Part shown: piece after piece, positions 25,173 through 34,547 of the stretch
Layout of the letters: each line of letters opens with the position of its first letter
Numbering within the stretch: the first letter of the stretch is position 1
From: an uncultured Saprospiraceae bacterium
GTDB lineage: Bacteria; Bacteroidota; Bacteroidia; Chitinophagales; Saprospiraceae
Length of the DNA stretch: 35,386 nt
Direction: 5' to 3'
Assembly (NCBI GenBank): GCA_937928405.1
Contig: CALFWZ010000151.1
Location: forward strand, 1 to 35,386
Translations under genes and position numbers: made by a program
The notes under the pieces: model-generated
Told to the model about the DNA's origin: nothing
Databases searched by the model: none
What the model saw: the letters and a program-made list of their open reading frames with translations, nothing else

Positions 25173-28004
25173 ATGAATGTGAAAAATCTATTAATAACTG
25201 TTTTGCTCACGCTTATTGGTTCATATCATCCCATTTACGGGCAGGGATGGATAAAAAATTATGGTAGAGGACAAACAGATCAGTTTTCAGATTTAATAAT
25301 GACAGAAAACAATAAATACTTTGCATTGGGGTATTCTGAAAATCCTGATACAGGAAATGAGGAATTATTCTTATTAAAAATAGATGATGATGGAATTGAA
25401 ATATGGAGAAGATACTATGGCCCCCCGACGGATAACATGAGAGGTACTCGTCTTTCGTCAACAGCTGATGGAGGATTTATTATTGCGGGATATTCAAGTA
25501 ACATTAATACTGGGGAAAGAGAAGTTTATCTATTAAAAACAGATGAGAACGGAATAAAAGAATGGAGTAATAGCTTTGACTATGGTGGGAATACTTGGGC
25601 TCCTTCTGAGATTTTACAAACAGAAGATGGAGGATATTTACTGGGAAATAATCAGACAAATGGTGACGTCTGGTACGGTAAGTTTTCTTCATTAGGGATA
25701 GTAGAATGGAATTATATAATTGCATCGGGTCCTGGATCGAATAGGCTTCCAACGAATATAGAAATCATGTTTGATGGTTATCTAATCTCAGGAGAAAACA
25801 AATTAATAAAACTAGATCTTTTAGGGCAAGAGGTTTGGGTAGAGACGATAGAAAATAATTATAAAATTGCCAATATGATTCCTCTTTCTGATGGCAATTT
25901 TATGCTACTGACAACTACAAGTTTTGAATACAGGCTATCCAAGAGAAACTCTGTTGGCAATGAAATCTCAAATGTCTTAATAATTGATTCGCCATATCGT
26001 AGAAACATCGAACAAATGGTAGAAACAGACGATGGAGGTATCATTCTAGTTGAACCACAAAATACTTTTACTACCCCGATAGCACATTTTACTTCACTAT
26101 TAAAAGTGAATAACCTTGGAGAAGAAGAATGGTATAGAGACGTGGGACCAATTGGATTATATAGTTATTCTTTAATTAAAAACAATTCAGGAGCATTAGT
26201 TTTTGCTGGAACGAATGTTTACAACGATAGCGGATCTCTTCCTAAAGATGGTTTCTTAATGAAAACCGACCAAGAAGGAAACCTTTACTCAAACTATATA
26301 ACAGGCACTGTATTTATTGATAATAACCTTAATTGTATTTTTGAAGAAGGAACAGAAAATGGTTTTGCAAAAAGACTAGTACAAGCCATTGGTAATCAAA
26401 CCTTTTACAGAACGACCGATGAAATGGGAAATTACACCATCAATGTTGATACTGGCTCCTATCAAGTAAGTGTTATCACGCCTAGCCCTTACTGGGAAAC
26501 CTGTGATCTGCAAATAATTACTATCAGTGAATTTTACACGGATACGATAGCAAACTTAGCCATTCAGCCGATCATCAATTGCCCCTGGCTAACGGTAGAC
26601 ATCTCTACCCCATTCCTACGACGTTGCTTCGAAAATAATTACACTGTCCATTACTGCAATGACGGCACCACCTCCGCAGAAGATGCCTATGTTGAAGTTG
26701 AATTTGATCCGTTTCTAGAAGTACAATCTTCTAGTTTACCTTGGACCACACAAGTCGGAAATACCTACACCTTTGACGTTGGCACACTTGATCCAGGCGA
26801 CTGTGGAAGTTTTAATGTTAGAACGTTGGTAAATTGTGATAGTACTATCTTAGGTCAAACCCATTGTACCCAAGCACATATTTTTCCAGACTCACTTTGT
26901 CTGCCAGATGCTGCTGATTGGGATGGTAGTAGTATTGCCGTAGAAGCGGAATGTGATGGTGATTCTGTCAGATTTACCATTAGGAATATTGGTGATGGAA
27001 ATATGTTGGAAGTTTTAAATTATATCATCATAGAAGATGAAATAATGGTTCACCAAGGCGACTTTCAATTAAATGCAGGACAATCTCAGATGCTTCCTGA
27101 TGGTTATTCGAATAGTGGAGCCACCTATCGGATCATTGCCGAACAAGCCAACGGTCATCCAGGAAATAGTATACCTACCGCAGCGATTGAAGGCTGTGGT
27201 ACCACGATATTCCCTTTTGGGTTTTTCAATATGTTTAGTCAGAATGATGGAGACTTTTACTTGTCTATTGATTGCCAAGAAAACATCGGCTCTTACGATC
27301 CAAACGACAAACAAGCTTTCCCAACCGGATATGGCGATGAACATTTTATCTGGCAAAATGTCGATCTAGAATATTTGATCCGTTTTCAAAATACGGGAAC
27401 TGATACCGCTTTTACGGTAGTCATCCGTGATACCATTTCCGAGCACCTAGACATTACGACGCTGCAAATGGGCGCTTCTAGTCATAACTATACGTATACG
27501 ATCGATGGCGAAGGTGTTCTAAAAGTAAGATTCGATAATATTTTATTACCAGATTCTACCACCAATCAATTGGGGTCTAATGGTTTTTTCAAATATAAAA
27601 TCAAGCAAGAACCAGATAATCCCATCGGCACCATGATCTATAATAAAGCAGCCATTTATTTTGATTTTAATGCCCCGATTATTACCAATGAAACCTATCA
27701 TGAAGTAGGAGAACCGTTTTTGGAAACTACTGTATTTACCAATGACTTAACAACAAATAATATAAAGCTACACGTATTTCCAAATCCATTCGGTGAATTT
27801 ACCAGTTTTGAAATTGAAAATCTCCCCGCCGGCAAAACAGATTTTTTACTCTATGACAATTTTGGACGATTAGTTCGGAAAGAGGCAGTTTTGGATGGCG
27901 CGGAATTTCAATTTCATCGAAAAGGATTATCTGCTGGTTTGTATTTTTATGAATTTAGACAAGCAGGAGCACGAATTACAAGCGGAAAAATGTTGGCGAA
28001 ATAA
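25173..28004 (+). CDS. Giant T9SS cargo protein, beta-propeller-like (paralogue A)
   Basis: A 943-residue secreted or surface protein. Order: signal peptide (1-23), then about 350 residues of repeated units with the pattern DGGFIIAGYSSN...YLLKTDENGIKEWS, suggesting a beta-propeller. A SdrD B-like/carboxypeptidase-regulatory domain starts near 375 (ITGTVFIDNN...DEMGNYTINV). A conserved Bacteroidota segment starts at about 470 (CPWLTVD, RRCFENNYT). A DUF11-like repeat region with GSYDPNDKQ starts near 705, and a type A T9SS sorting domain near 865 (LHVFPNPFGEF). No catalytic residues are apparent, so an adhesive or structural role is inferred. The next gene is a paralogue starting 30 bases downstream and probably co-transcribed. 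Confidence 0.88.
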   Translation: MNVKNLLITVLLTLIGSYHPIYGQGWIKNYGRGQTDQFSDLIMTENNKYFALGYSENPDTGNEELFLLKIDDDGIEIWRRYYGPPTDNMRGTRLSSTADGGFIIAGYSSNINTGEREVYLLKTDENGIKEWSNSFDYGGNTWAPSEILQTEDGGYLLGNNQTNGDVWYGKFSSLGIVEWNYIIASGPGSNRLPTNIEIMFDGYLISGENKLIKLDLLGQEVWVETIENNYKIANMIPLSDGNFMLLTTTSFEYRLSKRNSVGNEISNVLIIDSPYRRNIEQMVETDDGGIILVEPQNTFTTPIAHFTSLLKVNNLGEEEWYRDVGPIGLYSYSLIKNNSGALVFAGTNVYNDSGSLPKDGFLMKTDQEGNLYSNYITGTVFIDNNLNCIFEEGTENGFAKRLVQAIGNQTFYRTTDEMGNYTINVDTGSYQVSVITPSPYWETCDLQIITISEFYTDTIANLAIQPIINCPWLTVDISTPFLRRCFENNYTVHYCNDGTTSAEDAYVEVEFDPFLEVQSSSLPWTTQVGNTYTFDVGTLDPGDCGSFNVRTLVNCDSTILGQTHCTQAHIFPDSLCLPDAADWDGSSIAVEAECDGDSVRFTIRNIGDGNMLEVLNYIIIEDEIMVHQGDFQLNAGQSQMLPDGYSNSGATYRIIAEQANGHPGNSIPTAAIEGCGTTIFPFGFFNMFSQNDGDFYLSIDCQENIGSYDPNDKQAFPTGYGDEHFIWQNVDLEYLIRFQNTGTDTAFTVVIRDTISEHLDITTLQMGASSHNYTYTIDGEGVLKVRFDNILLPDSTTNQLGSNGFFKYKIKQEPDNPIGTMIYNKAAIYFDFNAPIITNETYHEVGEPFLETTVFTNDLTTNNIKLHVFPNPFGEFTSFEIENLPAGKTDFLLYDNFGRLVRKEAVLDGAEFQFHRKGLSAGLYFYEFRQAGARITSGKMLAK

Positions 28005-28033
28005 CATTTAATTTTTTATGAAAACTATAAACT

Positions 28034-30889
28034 ATGAATATGAGTATAAAAAAATTATTGATCACAACTTTGTTTTTACTTATTAGTTCTTTCCATTTTT
28101 TGTATGGTCAAGGATGGGAAAAAAGCTATGGAAGGGAAAAGTCTGACCTCTTTGCTTCCACGGCACAAACAGAAGATGATGGGTATCTAGCGCTAGGTCA
28201 TTCTCTAAATCCAAATACAGATATTTATGAATTATTTCTGCAAAAAACAGATGTTGATGGAAATGAACAATGGTCAAAATACTATGGAGTATCAGGTGTC
28301 GACATCTATGGTCGTGAATTATTATTAACAGATGATGGAGGAATATTGATAGTAGGATTGATTTCTAGTAGCGATGAAGTTTATCTATTAAAAACAGATA
28401 TAAACGGGGTGGAAGAATGGAGTAATCAATTTAATTACGGAGGAGATGCTTGGTATCCTTCCGCTATTCTCCAAGCCGAAGATGGAGGGTATTTTTTGTC
28501 TGTCAACCAAAACAATGATGATGTTTGGTATGGTAAAATTTCTCCTCTAGGGATCGAAGAATGGAGTTATACTATTTTGCTAAATGGTCCCGGATCAATT
28601 CAGTATCCATCAGATGTTGAAATTTTGCCTGATGGCTATTTATTATCAGGAATAAATAAATTGGTTAAATTAAATCTATCAGGAGAAGAAGTTTGGGTAC
28701 AAACCATGGAAGGCTCTGATAAAATCACCAATATGATACCTGTTTCTGATGGAAATTTTATGTTAGTCAATGCAACTGCTGGATTCGGTCATAGATTATC
28801 CAAAAGGAATCCCTCTGGTGACGAAATATGGAATTCTATAGTTCCTATCGGAGGAGATACCAGAGCAGTACAAATTGTAGAAACCGATGATGGCGGCTTT
28901 ATTTTGGTGAATGTAAGAGGTATTAATATATCTCCTCCATCAGGTTTTACATATATTACCGAGATATTAAAAACGAACAGTTTTGGTGAAGAAGAATGGA
29001 AGAAGGATGTAGGTCCCATAGGGTTTTATACTAATTTTTTAACAAAAGACTCATCTGGACATTTAATATTTGCTGGCCGAAATGTTTATTATGATCCTAG
29101 TGAACAACCTATCGATGCATTTTTAATGAAAACAAATCAGCAAGGTAATTTTTATAGTAATTATATTACCGGAAATGTTTTTAACGACAACAATCAAAAT
29201 TGCGCCTTTGAAGAAGGAGTAGAAGATGGTTCTCCCAACAAACTAGTAAAAATTGCTGGAGATAAAACCTTCTACGGGACCACTGATGAAATGGGAAATT
29301 ACAACATTGCCGTAGATACAGGAAACTATGAAGTTAGTGTCATTCTAAATAATCCTTATTGGGCTACTTGTAGTCCACAACCGATTAGTATTCTTGAACT
29401 TAATACGGATACGGTCATTGATTTGGCGACTCAAGTAATGACCCCTTGCCCGTGGCTAACGGTAGACGTATCCACTCCTTTTTTACGGCGTTGCTTTGAA
29501 AATAATTATACCATCCACTATTGTAATGACGGAACTATTACCGCAGAGGATGCCTATATTGAAGTTTCCTTTGATCCATTTTTGGAAGTGATCTCTTCTG
29601 ATTTGATGTGGTCTAATGAGCTAGACAATACCTATACTTTTAACGTCGGAGCCGTAGCTCCCAACGAATGCGGAAGTTTTAAGGTGAACACTTTTTTAAA
29701 TTGTGATGATACTGTGTTGGGTCAAACCCATTGTACGGAGGCACATATTTTTCCAGACTCGATTTGTCTCCCCAATACTGCTAATTGGGATGGTAGTAGT
29801 ATTGTGGTAGAAGCGGAATGTGATGTTGACTCGGTTCGTTTTCTCATTAGAAATGTTGGAGATGGAAATATGCTAGAGGCCTTAAACTATATCATTATTG
29901 AAGATGAAATAATGGTACATCAGGATAATTTTCAATTAAATGCTGGGCAATCTGAAATAGTTTCTAACGGTTTTTCGAATGGCGGATCTACCTATAGAAT
30001 TATCGCCGAACAAGCCATCGGTCACCCAGGTAATAGTATGCCTACGGCAGCAATTGAGGGTTGTGGAACAACGATTTTCCCGGTTGGATTCTTTAATATG
30101 TTTAGTCAAGATGATGGAGACTTTTTCTTGTCTACGGACTGTCAAGAGAATATTGGCTCCTATGATCCTAATGATAAACAAGCTTTTCCGAAAGGATACG
30201 ACGATGAACATTATATCTGGCAAAACATCGATCTAGAATATTTTATTCGATTTCAAAATACCGGGACGGATACCGCTTTTACGGTAGTTATCGAAGATAT
30301 GATTTCAGAACATTTAGATATTACGACCCTGCAAATGGGTGCCTCTAGTCATGCCTATACCTATAGCATCGATGGCAAAGGCGTTTTAAAAGTAAGATTC
30401 GATAATATTCTATTACCAGATTCTATGACGAATCAGCTGGGTTCTAATGGTTTTTTCAAATATAAAATTAAGCAGCAACCGGACAACCCGATTGGAACGA
30501 TGATCTATAATGAGGCCGCTATTTATTTTGATTTTAATGCCCCGATTATTACCAATGAAACCTTTCATGAGGTGGGCGAACCTTTTTTTGGAGCTACGAT
30601 ATTTACCAATGACTCCACAACAACAACAACAGCATCAACAGCAGACATAAAGCTACACGTATTTCCAAATCCATTCGGTGAATTCACCACTTTTAAAATT
30701 GAAAACCTGCCTGCTGAAAAAACAGACTTTTTACTCTATGACAATTTAGGACGATTGGTTCGAAAAGAGGTAGTTTTGGATGGCGCGGAATTTCAGTTTT
30801 ATCGAAAAGAATTAGCTGCTGGTTTGTATTTTTATGACTTTAGGCAAGCAGGTGTGAGTATTGCGAATGGAAGAATGGTGGCGGAGTAA
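28034..30889 (+). CDS. Giant T9SS cargo protein, beta-propeller-like (paralogue B)
   Basis: A 951-residue tandem duplicate of the preceding gene with the same domain order. The SdrD B-like domain starts near 376, CPWLTVD near 472, SYDPNDK near 710 and the sorting domain near 873. The C-terminal two thirds are much closer to paralogue A than the propeller-like N-terminal third. One 38-base stretch at 30647-30684 is identical to 27762-27799. Before the sorting domain, a short ACA-rich triplet run encodes five threonines missing from paralogue A. The N-terminal divergence suggests a different binding surface on a shared export and stalk scaffold, which is inference. A hairpin terminator follows the stop codon. 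Confidence 0.88.
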   Translation: MNMSIKKLLITTLFLLISSFHFLYGQGWEKSYGREKSDLFASTAQTEDDGYLALGHSLNPNTDIYELFLQKTDVDGNEQWSKYYGVSGVDIYGRELLLTDDGGILIVGLISSSDEVYLLKTDINGVEEWSNQFNYGGDAWYPSAILQAEDGGYFLSVNQNNDDVWYGKISPLGIEEWSYTILLNGPGSIQYPSDVEILPDGYLLSGINKLVKLNLSGEEVWVQTMEGSDKITNMIPVSDGNFMLVNATAGFGHRLSKRNPSGDEIWNSIVPIGGDTRAVQIVETDDGGFILVNVRGINISPPSGFTYITEILKTNSFGEEEWKKDVGPIGFYTNFLTKDSSGHLIFAGRNVYYDPSEQPIDAFLMKTNQQGNFYSNYITGNVFNDNNQNCAFEEGVEDGSPNKLVKIAGDKTFYGTTDEMGNYNIAVDTGNYEVSVILNNPYWATCSPQPISILELNTDTVIDLATQVMTPCPWLTVDVSTPFLRRCFENNYTIHYCNDGTITAEDAYIEVSFDPFLEVISSDLMWSNELDNTYTFNVGAVAPNECGSFKVNTFLNCDDTVLGQTHCTEAHIFPDSICLPNTANWDGSSIVVEAECDVDSVRFLIRNVGDGNMLEALNYIIIEDEIMVHQDNFQLNAGQSEIVSNGFSNGGSTYRIIAEQAIGHPGNSMPTAAIEGCGTTIFPVGFFNMFSQDDGDFFLSTDCQENIGSYDPNDKQAFPKGYDDEHYIWQNIDLEYFIRFQNTGTDTAFTVVIEDMISEHLDITTLQMGASSHAYTYSIDGKGVLKVRFDNILLPDSMTNQLGSNGFFKYKIKQQPDNPIGTMIYNEAAIYFDFNAPIITNETFHEVGEPFFGATIFTNDSTTTTTASTADIKLHVFPNPFGEFTTFKIENLPAEKTDFLLYDNLGRLVRKEVVLDGAEFQFYRKELAAGLYFYDFRQAGVSIANGRMVAE

Positions 30890-30907
30890 AAATCATTTTA
30901 GATCAAA

Positions 30908-30944
30908 AAAATAGACTGGCAAATTTTTCTTGTCAGTCTATTTT
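30908..30944. terminator. Terminator after the tandem T9SS genes
   Basis: A 15-base stem with one wobble/mismatch (30908-30922 against 30930-30944) closes a seven-base loop and ends in a T run on the plus strand and an A-rich start that gives T residues on the minus strand. It lies between two convergent genes and can serve both. Confidence 0.8.
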
Positions 30945-30968
30945 CAGTTTTCGCCAGTCTTTACATCT

Positions 30969-31949
30969 TTATTTTATTAAGATACAATCTCCATTTCTCA
31001 GATCCATTTCTACTTTTTTAAATTTAATATTTTCAACAATTCTGCCGTCTTCATATTTAACAGTTATTTTCTCGTTTCTTCCAATACCTTTGAATGGATT
31101 TTCTCTTAAAGGCTGTGGTCTTACTTTTGCTTGTTCAACTTTTTTGTTTTGAGGTGATGATTCGAACGCTGCAATTAAGGCTTTCATATCTAATTCTCCA
31201 TCCTCATCTAAAAATAAATTTTCACTCTGTCCATTCAATAACGATTTTGTCATTCCGTGTAAGGTAGGATCTTTTGAATGAGCAAGAATTTTTCCTTTTA
31301 TTTTTTCAACTCTTGTAGTCAAAGCATCTGCGTTAGTGATATAGTTTTGATCTCCTAAGAATTTTAAAAACTGAACCAACACGTCTCCAAATAAAGCAAA
31401 CGTCTCATCATCAGCCACCACTTTTCTCGGCACTGTGTAAAGACAAACTTTCTCAACATGTTCGGGGGTCCATCCTTTTGGCATAACGCCCTCGTAGTTA
31501 TACATGAACTCCATAAACAAACTTATGACAAAATTTGAATGTTCTTGTTGAATTTTATCTTGAGCATTAAAATAATCGCTTTCTAAAAATTCTTTGATCC
31601 ATTGTTCTTTTAGCTGATCATTTCTATCTCCTTGAGATGCTTCTAAATCAATCATTCGAGATACTAACGCATCCAAAGCTTTTTCTAATTGTCGATCCGT
31701 ATCTCTTCTTTCTGCTAATTCAAGATCCTTAAAATTAAAAACATACTCAAATGGTTCTGCTCCAATATCAAGTCCATCTTCCAAAAATGAATCACTAAGC
31801 GATTGGATAGTTTGCGTATCAAATGTAACCAAGCAAGTTTTTTCTTGCGTATAAACTTCTTGAACTTCACCAGCCCAACCATTAACAATTTCGCCAGACT
31901 CTAATCTTGTATTTGGTTTAACTATAATAAAATTCCCTCGTTTAAACAT
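30969..31949 (-). CDS. Unrecognised 326-residue protein downstream of lysyl oxidase gene
   Basis: I cannot assign this protein. It has no signal peptide and is predicted cytoplasmic. The first 50 residues (GNFIIVKPNTRLESGEIVNGWAGEVQEVY) have the look of a small SH3/KOW-like barrel. The middle (about 70-270) is acidic and helical. The last 45 residues (GIGRNEKITVKYEDGRIVE, then FKKVEMDLRNGDC) form a separate basic beta-rich tail. The tail faintly recalls C-terminal segments attached to SecA/SEC-C-type proteins, but it has no metal-binding cysteines and this is only an impression. The gene starts 29 bases after the lysyl oxidase gene in the same direction, so co-transcription is likely. Confidence 0.7.
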   Translation of the reverse strand: MFKRGNFIIVKPNTRLESGEIVNGWAGEVQEVYTQEKTCLVTFDTQTIQSLSDSFLEDGLDIGAEPFEYVFNFKDLELAERRDTDRQLEKALDALVSRMIDLEASQGDRNDQLKEQWIKEFLESDYFNAQDKIQQEHSNFVISLFMEFMYNYEGVMPKGWTPEHVEKVCLYTVPRKVVADDETFALFGDVLVQFLKFLGDQNYITNADALTTRVEKIKGKILAHSKDPTLHGMTKSLLNGQSENLFLDEDGELDMKALIAAFESSPQNKKVEQAKVRPQPLRENPFKGIGRNEKITVKYEDGRIVENIKFKKVEMDLRNGDCILIK

Positions 31950-31978
31950 AATTTCTAAAAATTAAATAATTCAAAATT

Positions 31979-34372
31979 TTAAAACACACTCAACCTTCCT
32001 ACCTTCCGAGTCGCCCCGCTCGTCAATTCAAAAAAGTAAATTCCTGCCCCTAGATCACCGCGCTCAATGGTTACTGTTCCTGGTCGAACTTTTCCATACT
32101 CCTGCACCACCCGACCGTTGACATCCAGAATATTTAAATCAAACTCGATATTATCAGGATATTGAATCACCAAATCTGTTTGCATTGAAAAAGGGTTGGG
32201 TTGTACCCGAATTTCCAAGTCATTGGTAAACTCTTTGGTGCTGGTTAAGAAAATACATTCACCTCCAATTCTTGGAATTGTTTGTTCGTAATCACTATTT
32301 ATGATATCTCGAATTTCGGAAATACAAATTTCTGTTTCGATTACCGACTGATAATAGACACGACAAAGCGGTTGTGGTAGTAAGCTCCTTTCCACAGAAG
32401 AATCAGGATAAGAGATCCCAATTATTTCTCCGTTAAAATTACCTTGCACGGTAAAGGGTTCGGTGGTTGCGTCGGTCAAACTTTCTACATTTGTCATCAT
32501 AATTCCACTGATCGAAAATTCATAAGCCACTACTCTACTGGTTGTATTGACCATTCCGATATCCACGTAATCTTCCGCAGGATGATGATCGATAATACTT
32601 AAGGTAATCGTATCATTTGGATTTAAAAGACCCGTTGGGAAATCACAGTGTTCGTGCGCTACCCCACCCGTATGTATATGACCACTCGCGTAGTTGACAC
32701 AATCATTGATTAAAGCAGCGTCGTAAACGGAAATACGACCATCTCCATTCAAATCATTACAAGGTGTTGGCGTAATATCATTTCCAAGAATATTACTTAC
32801 ATAAGCTTCGGCGTCTTCCACCTCTTGCGCTTCATTCTGATCCAAATCTCCATGTTGAGCGGTACCTGCACAGGTTCCTTCACAATCCACCATCGCTAAT
32901 CCAAAAGGAGTACCCGTACAATCTGTGTAAGGCGCACATTCGGTTTCTACCTCCATCTCCAAAACACCCGAGGAACGATCTAAAATAATACAAGCGGTCG
33001 CCCAGTTGTTATCAATTCGACTTTCCACCTGTCCGTTAAAGTCAGGTTGGTTCAACCAATTGACCCGGACCACAATGGTATACGCACCATCCGCGACATC
33101 CGTCACATCAATCCATTGACAATCTAATCCCGAACTATACACATCTTCACACCCTGCCGTGATGCCCATATTATCACAACCATATTGTTCCTCCACTCCA
33201 TCGTTACAATTCAAATCAAGCACACAAAAACCAGTCTTGTGTCCAATCGGAATTATATTACTAAAAGAATCTGCCAATAAATATTCTGCGTAGTTTTCAT
33301 AATGAGGGTGATTATGACAATTATCAAAATTAATCTGATCGTTATCAGGTGTTTTTGGGCCAATATAATAATCAAATTCGCCAATATTTTTAAAGTGGGT
33401 AGTGAACCGAATGATATCTCGTGTACCATAACCCTGCAAACACCCCTCTTCGATTAAACAATTTTCTTCGTCTGCAAAAATCTGATCAAGATAAAGTGAA
33501 TTCCGAACTACGTCTTCCTGAATTTCTAAATCTGGCCCAGCAGGACAAGCTGGATCTCCTTGCGGGATACATGAACCATCATCAAACGTCGCCACTGCGT
33601 TATAATTACAACTGGTTGGATCTGTACACCCCATAACAGGTCCATTGTAAGTAATCTCCCAATTGATATTTTCGGTACAATCATTATCTGCACTTCCAAT
33701 CCGAATATAAATAGTAGTTCCTGCATTCAACAAGGCATTTACTTGTGCCTGTAAATCACATTCGTTTCCGTTATCATTGTAAAAAATAGTTCCTTCATTG
33801 CTATCCGGAGGTAGGTTGGTTGGACATTCGCCATACACCCAAATTTTGGTATCACAATCATTGAGATCACAAGTAGAGATTGAAAAACGACCAGTCGTAT
33901 CGGCCGTAAATTCAAAATAAGTATCATTGGCTTCAGCCATATAAATACTATCAAGTTCGGCTAATATTCCATTATCACAATTTTGCCCAGGCTCGCAGAT
34001 TAAGGTACTGGTTGCAGAACTACCAAAGCCAGTACCAAAGGCTACCTCCACTTCGTCTACTTCTACATTATAAAATCCTGGAGTCAAAATACCATCACCA
34101 AAATCATCAAAAATCGTAAAGGATATGCAGTCATTATCAGGTAGACAATAGACCCAAGAATACAAAGAATCCCTTACCGTAAGATCCCCTTCCTGAATAA
34201 ACGCGTAGGTTTCGTTAATACCATCCAATGTCCAAGAGGTTTCTCCAAAATATTCATCGGTAAGAATATTAATGGTCACCTCTGTGCTATCTGGGCCACA
34301 TTGAGCCAAACCTTGCTGGGCAAATAGCCATAAAAAGCATAAGAGAAATATCTGAAGTTCTTTAATTTTCAT
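31979..34372 (-). CDS. T9SS-exported lysyl oxidase-domain protein
   Basis: A 797-residue secreted protein with a predicted copper amine oxidase domain of the lysyl oxidase (LOX) family, which oxidises peptidyl lysine to allysine and drives cross-linking. Signal peptide 1-24; an adhesin-like N-terminal part; a GCTDPTSCNYN unit near 248; LOX domain about 281-466. It has EENCL, the copper triad CHNHPH (His353, His355, His357), GHKTGFC with Lys379, GCEDVY with Tyr412, and DCQWIDVTDV. Lys379 and Tyr412 align with the pair that forms the lysyl tyrosylquinone cofactor in animal LOX. A dockerin/EF-hand-like segment (about 507-563, DLNGDGRIS) and a T9SS sorting domain (VQPNPF to the end) follow. The ATG at 34372 begins the signal peptide; the upstream in-frame start does not. 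Confidence 0.87.
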   Translation of the reverse strand: MKIKELQIFLLCFLWLFAQQGLAQCGPDSTEVTINILTDEYFGETSWTLDGINETYAFIQEGDLTVRDSLYSWVYCLPDNDCISFTIFDDFGDGILTPGFYNVEVDEVEVAFGTGFGSSATSTLICEPGQNCDNGILAELDSIYMAEANDTYFEFTADTTGRFSISTCDLNDCDTKIWVYGECPTNLPPDSNEGTIFYNDNGNECDLQAQVNALLNAGTTIYIRIGSADNDCTENINWEITYNGPVMGCTDPTSCNYNAVATFDDGSCIPQGDPACPAGPDLEIQEDVVRNSLYLDQIFADEENCLIEEGCLQGYGTRDIIRFTTHFKNIGEFDYYIGPKTPDNDQINFDNCHNHPHYENYAEYLLADSFSNIIPIGHKTGFCVLDLNCNDGVEEQYGCDNMGITAGCEDVYSSGLDCQWIDVTDVADGAYTIVVRVNWLNQPDFNGQVESRIDNNWATACIILDRSSGVLEMEVETECAPYTDCTGTPFGLAMVDCEGTCAGTAQHGDLDQNEAQEVEDAEAYVSNILGNDITPTPCNDLNGDGRISVYDAALINDCVNYASGHIHTGGVAHEHCDFPTGLLNPNDTITLSIIDHHPAEDYVDIGMVNTTSRVVAYEFSISGIMMTNVESLTDATTEPFTVQGNFNGEIIGISYPDSSVERSLLPQPLCRVYYQSVIETEICISEIRDIINSDYEQTIPRIGGECIFLTSTKEFTNDLEIRVQPNPFSMQTDLVIQYPDNIEFDLNILDVNGRVVQEYGKVRPGTVTIERGDLGAGIYFFELTSGATRKVGRLSVF

Positions 34373-34522
34373 TTTGCTGAATTTACCTTCTAATAAAGTA
34401 GAAAGCATCGGTTGGAAAATAGAAGCTATTTAATAACTCAAAGTCGTTAACAAGTTATGAAAAAAGGGGGAATTTTGGTTAAATCACCAGTAGAATTAAC
34501 CGCTAAAATGAGGGCGAATGAG

Positions 34523-34530
34523 TATCTTTG
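34523..34530 (+). promoter_or_regulatory. -7 promoter box of miaE
   Basis: TATCTTTG is an exact match to TAnnTTTG, 18 bases before the ATG at 34548. It overlaps an alternative upstream ATG at 34518, which argues that translation starts at 34548. No clear -33 TTG is present at the usual distance. Confidence 0.55.
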
Positions 34531-34547
34531 ACAAAAATAAAATAATT

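Noticed and set aside
25213..30223. Minus-strand open frames of 60-100 codons inside the two T9SS cargo genes
   Set aside because: They are shadows of well-supported plus-strand genes and recur at the same places in both paralogues simply because the DNA is duplicated.
31979..34408. Longer lysyl oxidase protein with an upstream in-frame start
   Set aside because: The extra 12 residues precede the signal peptide; the ATG at 34372 gives a normal signal sequence.
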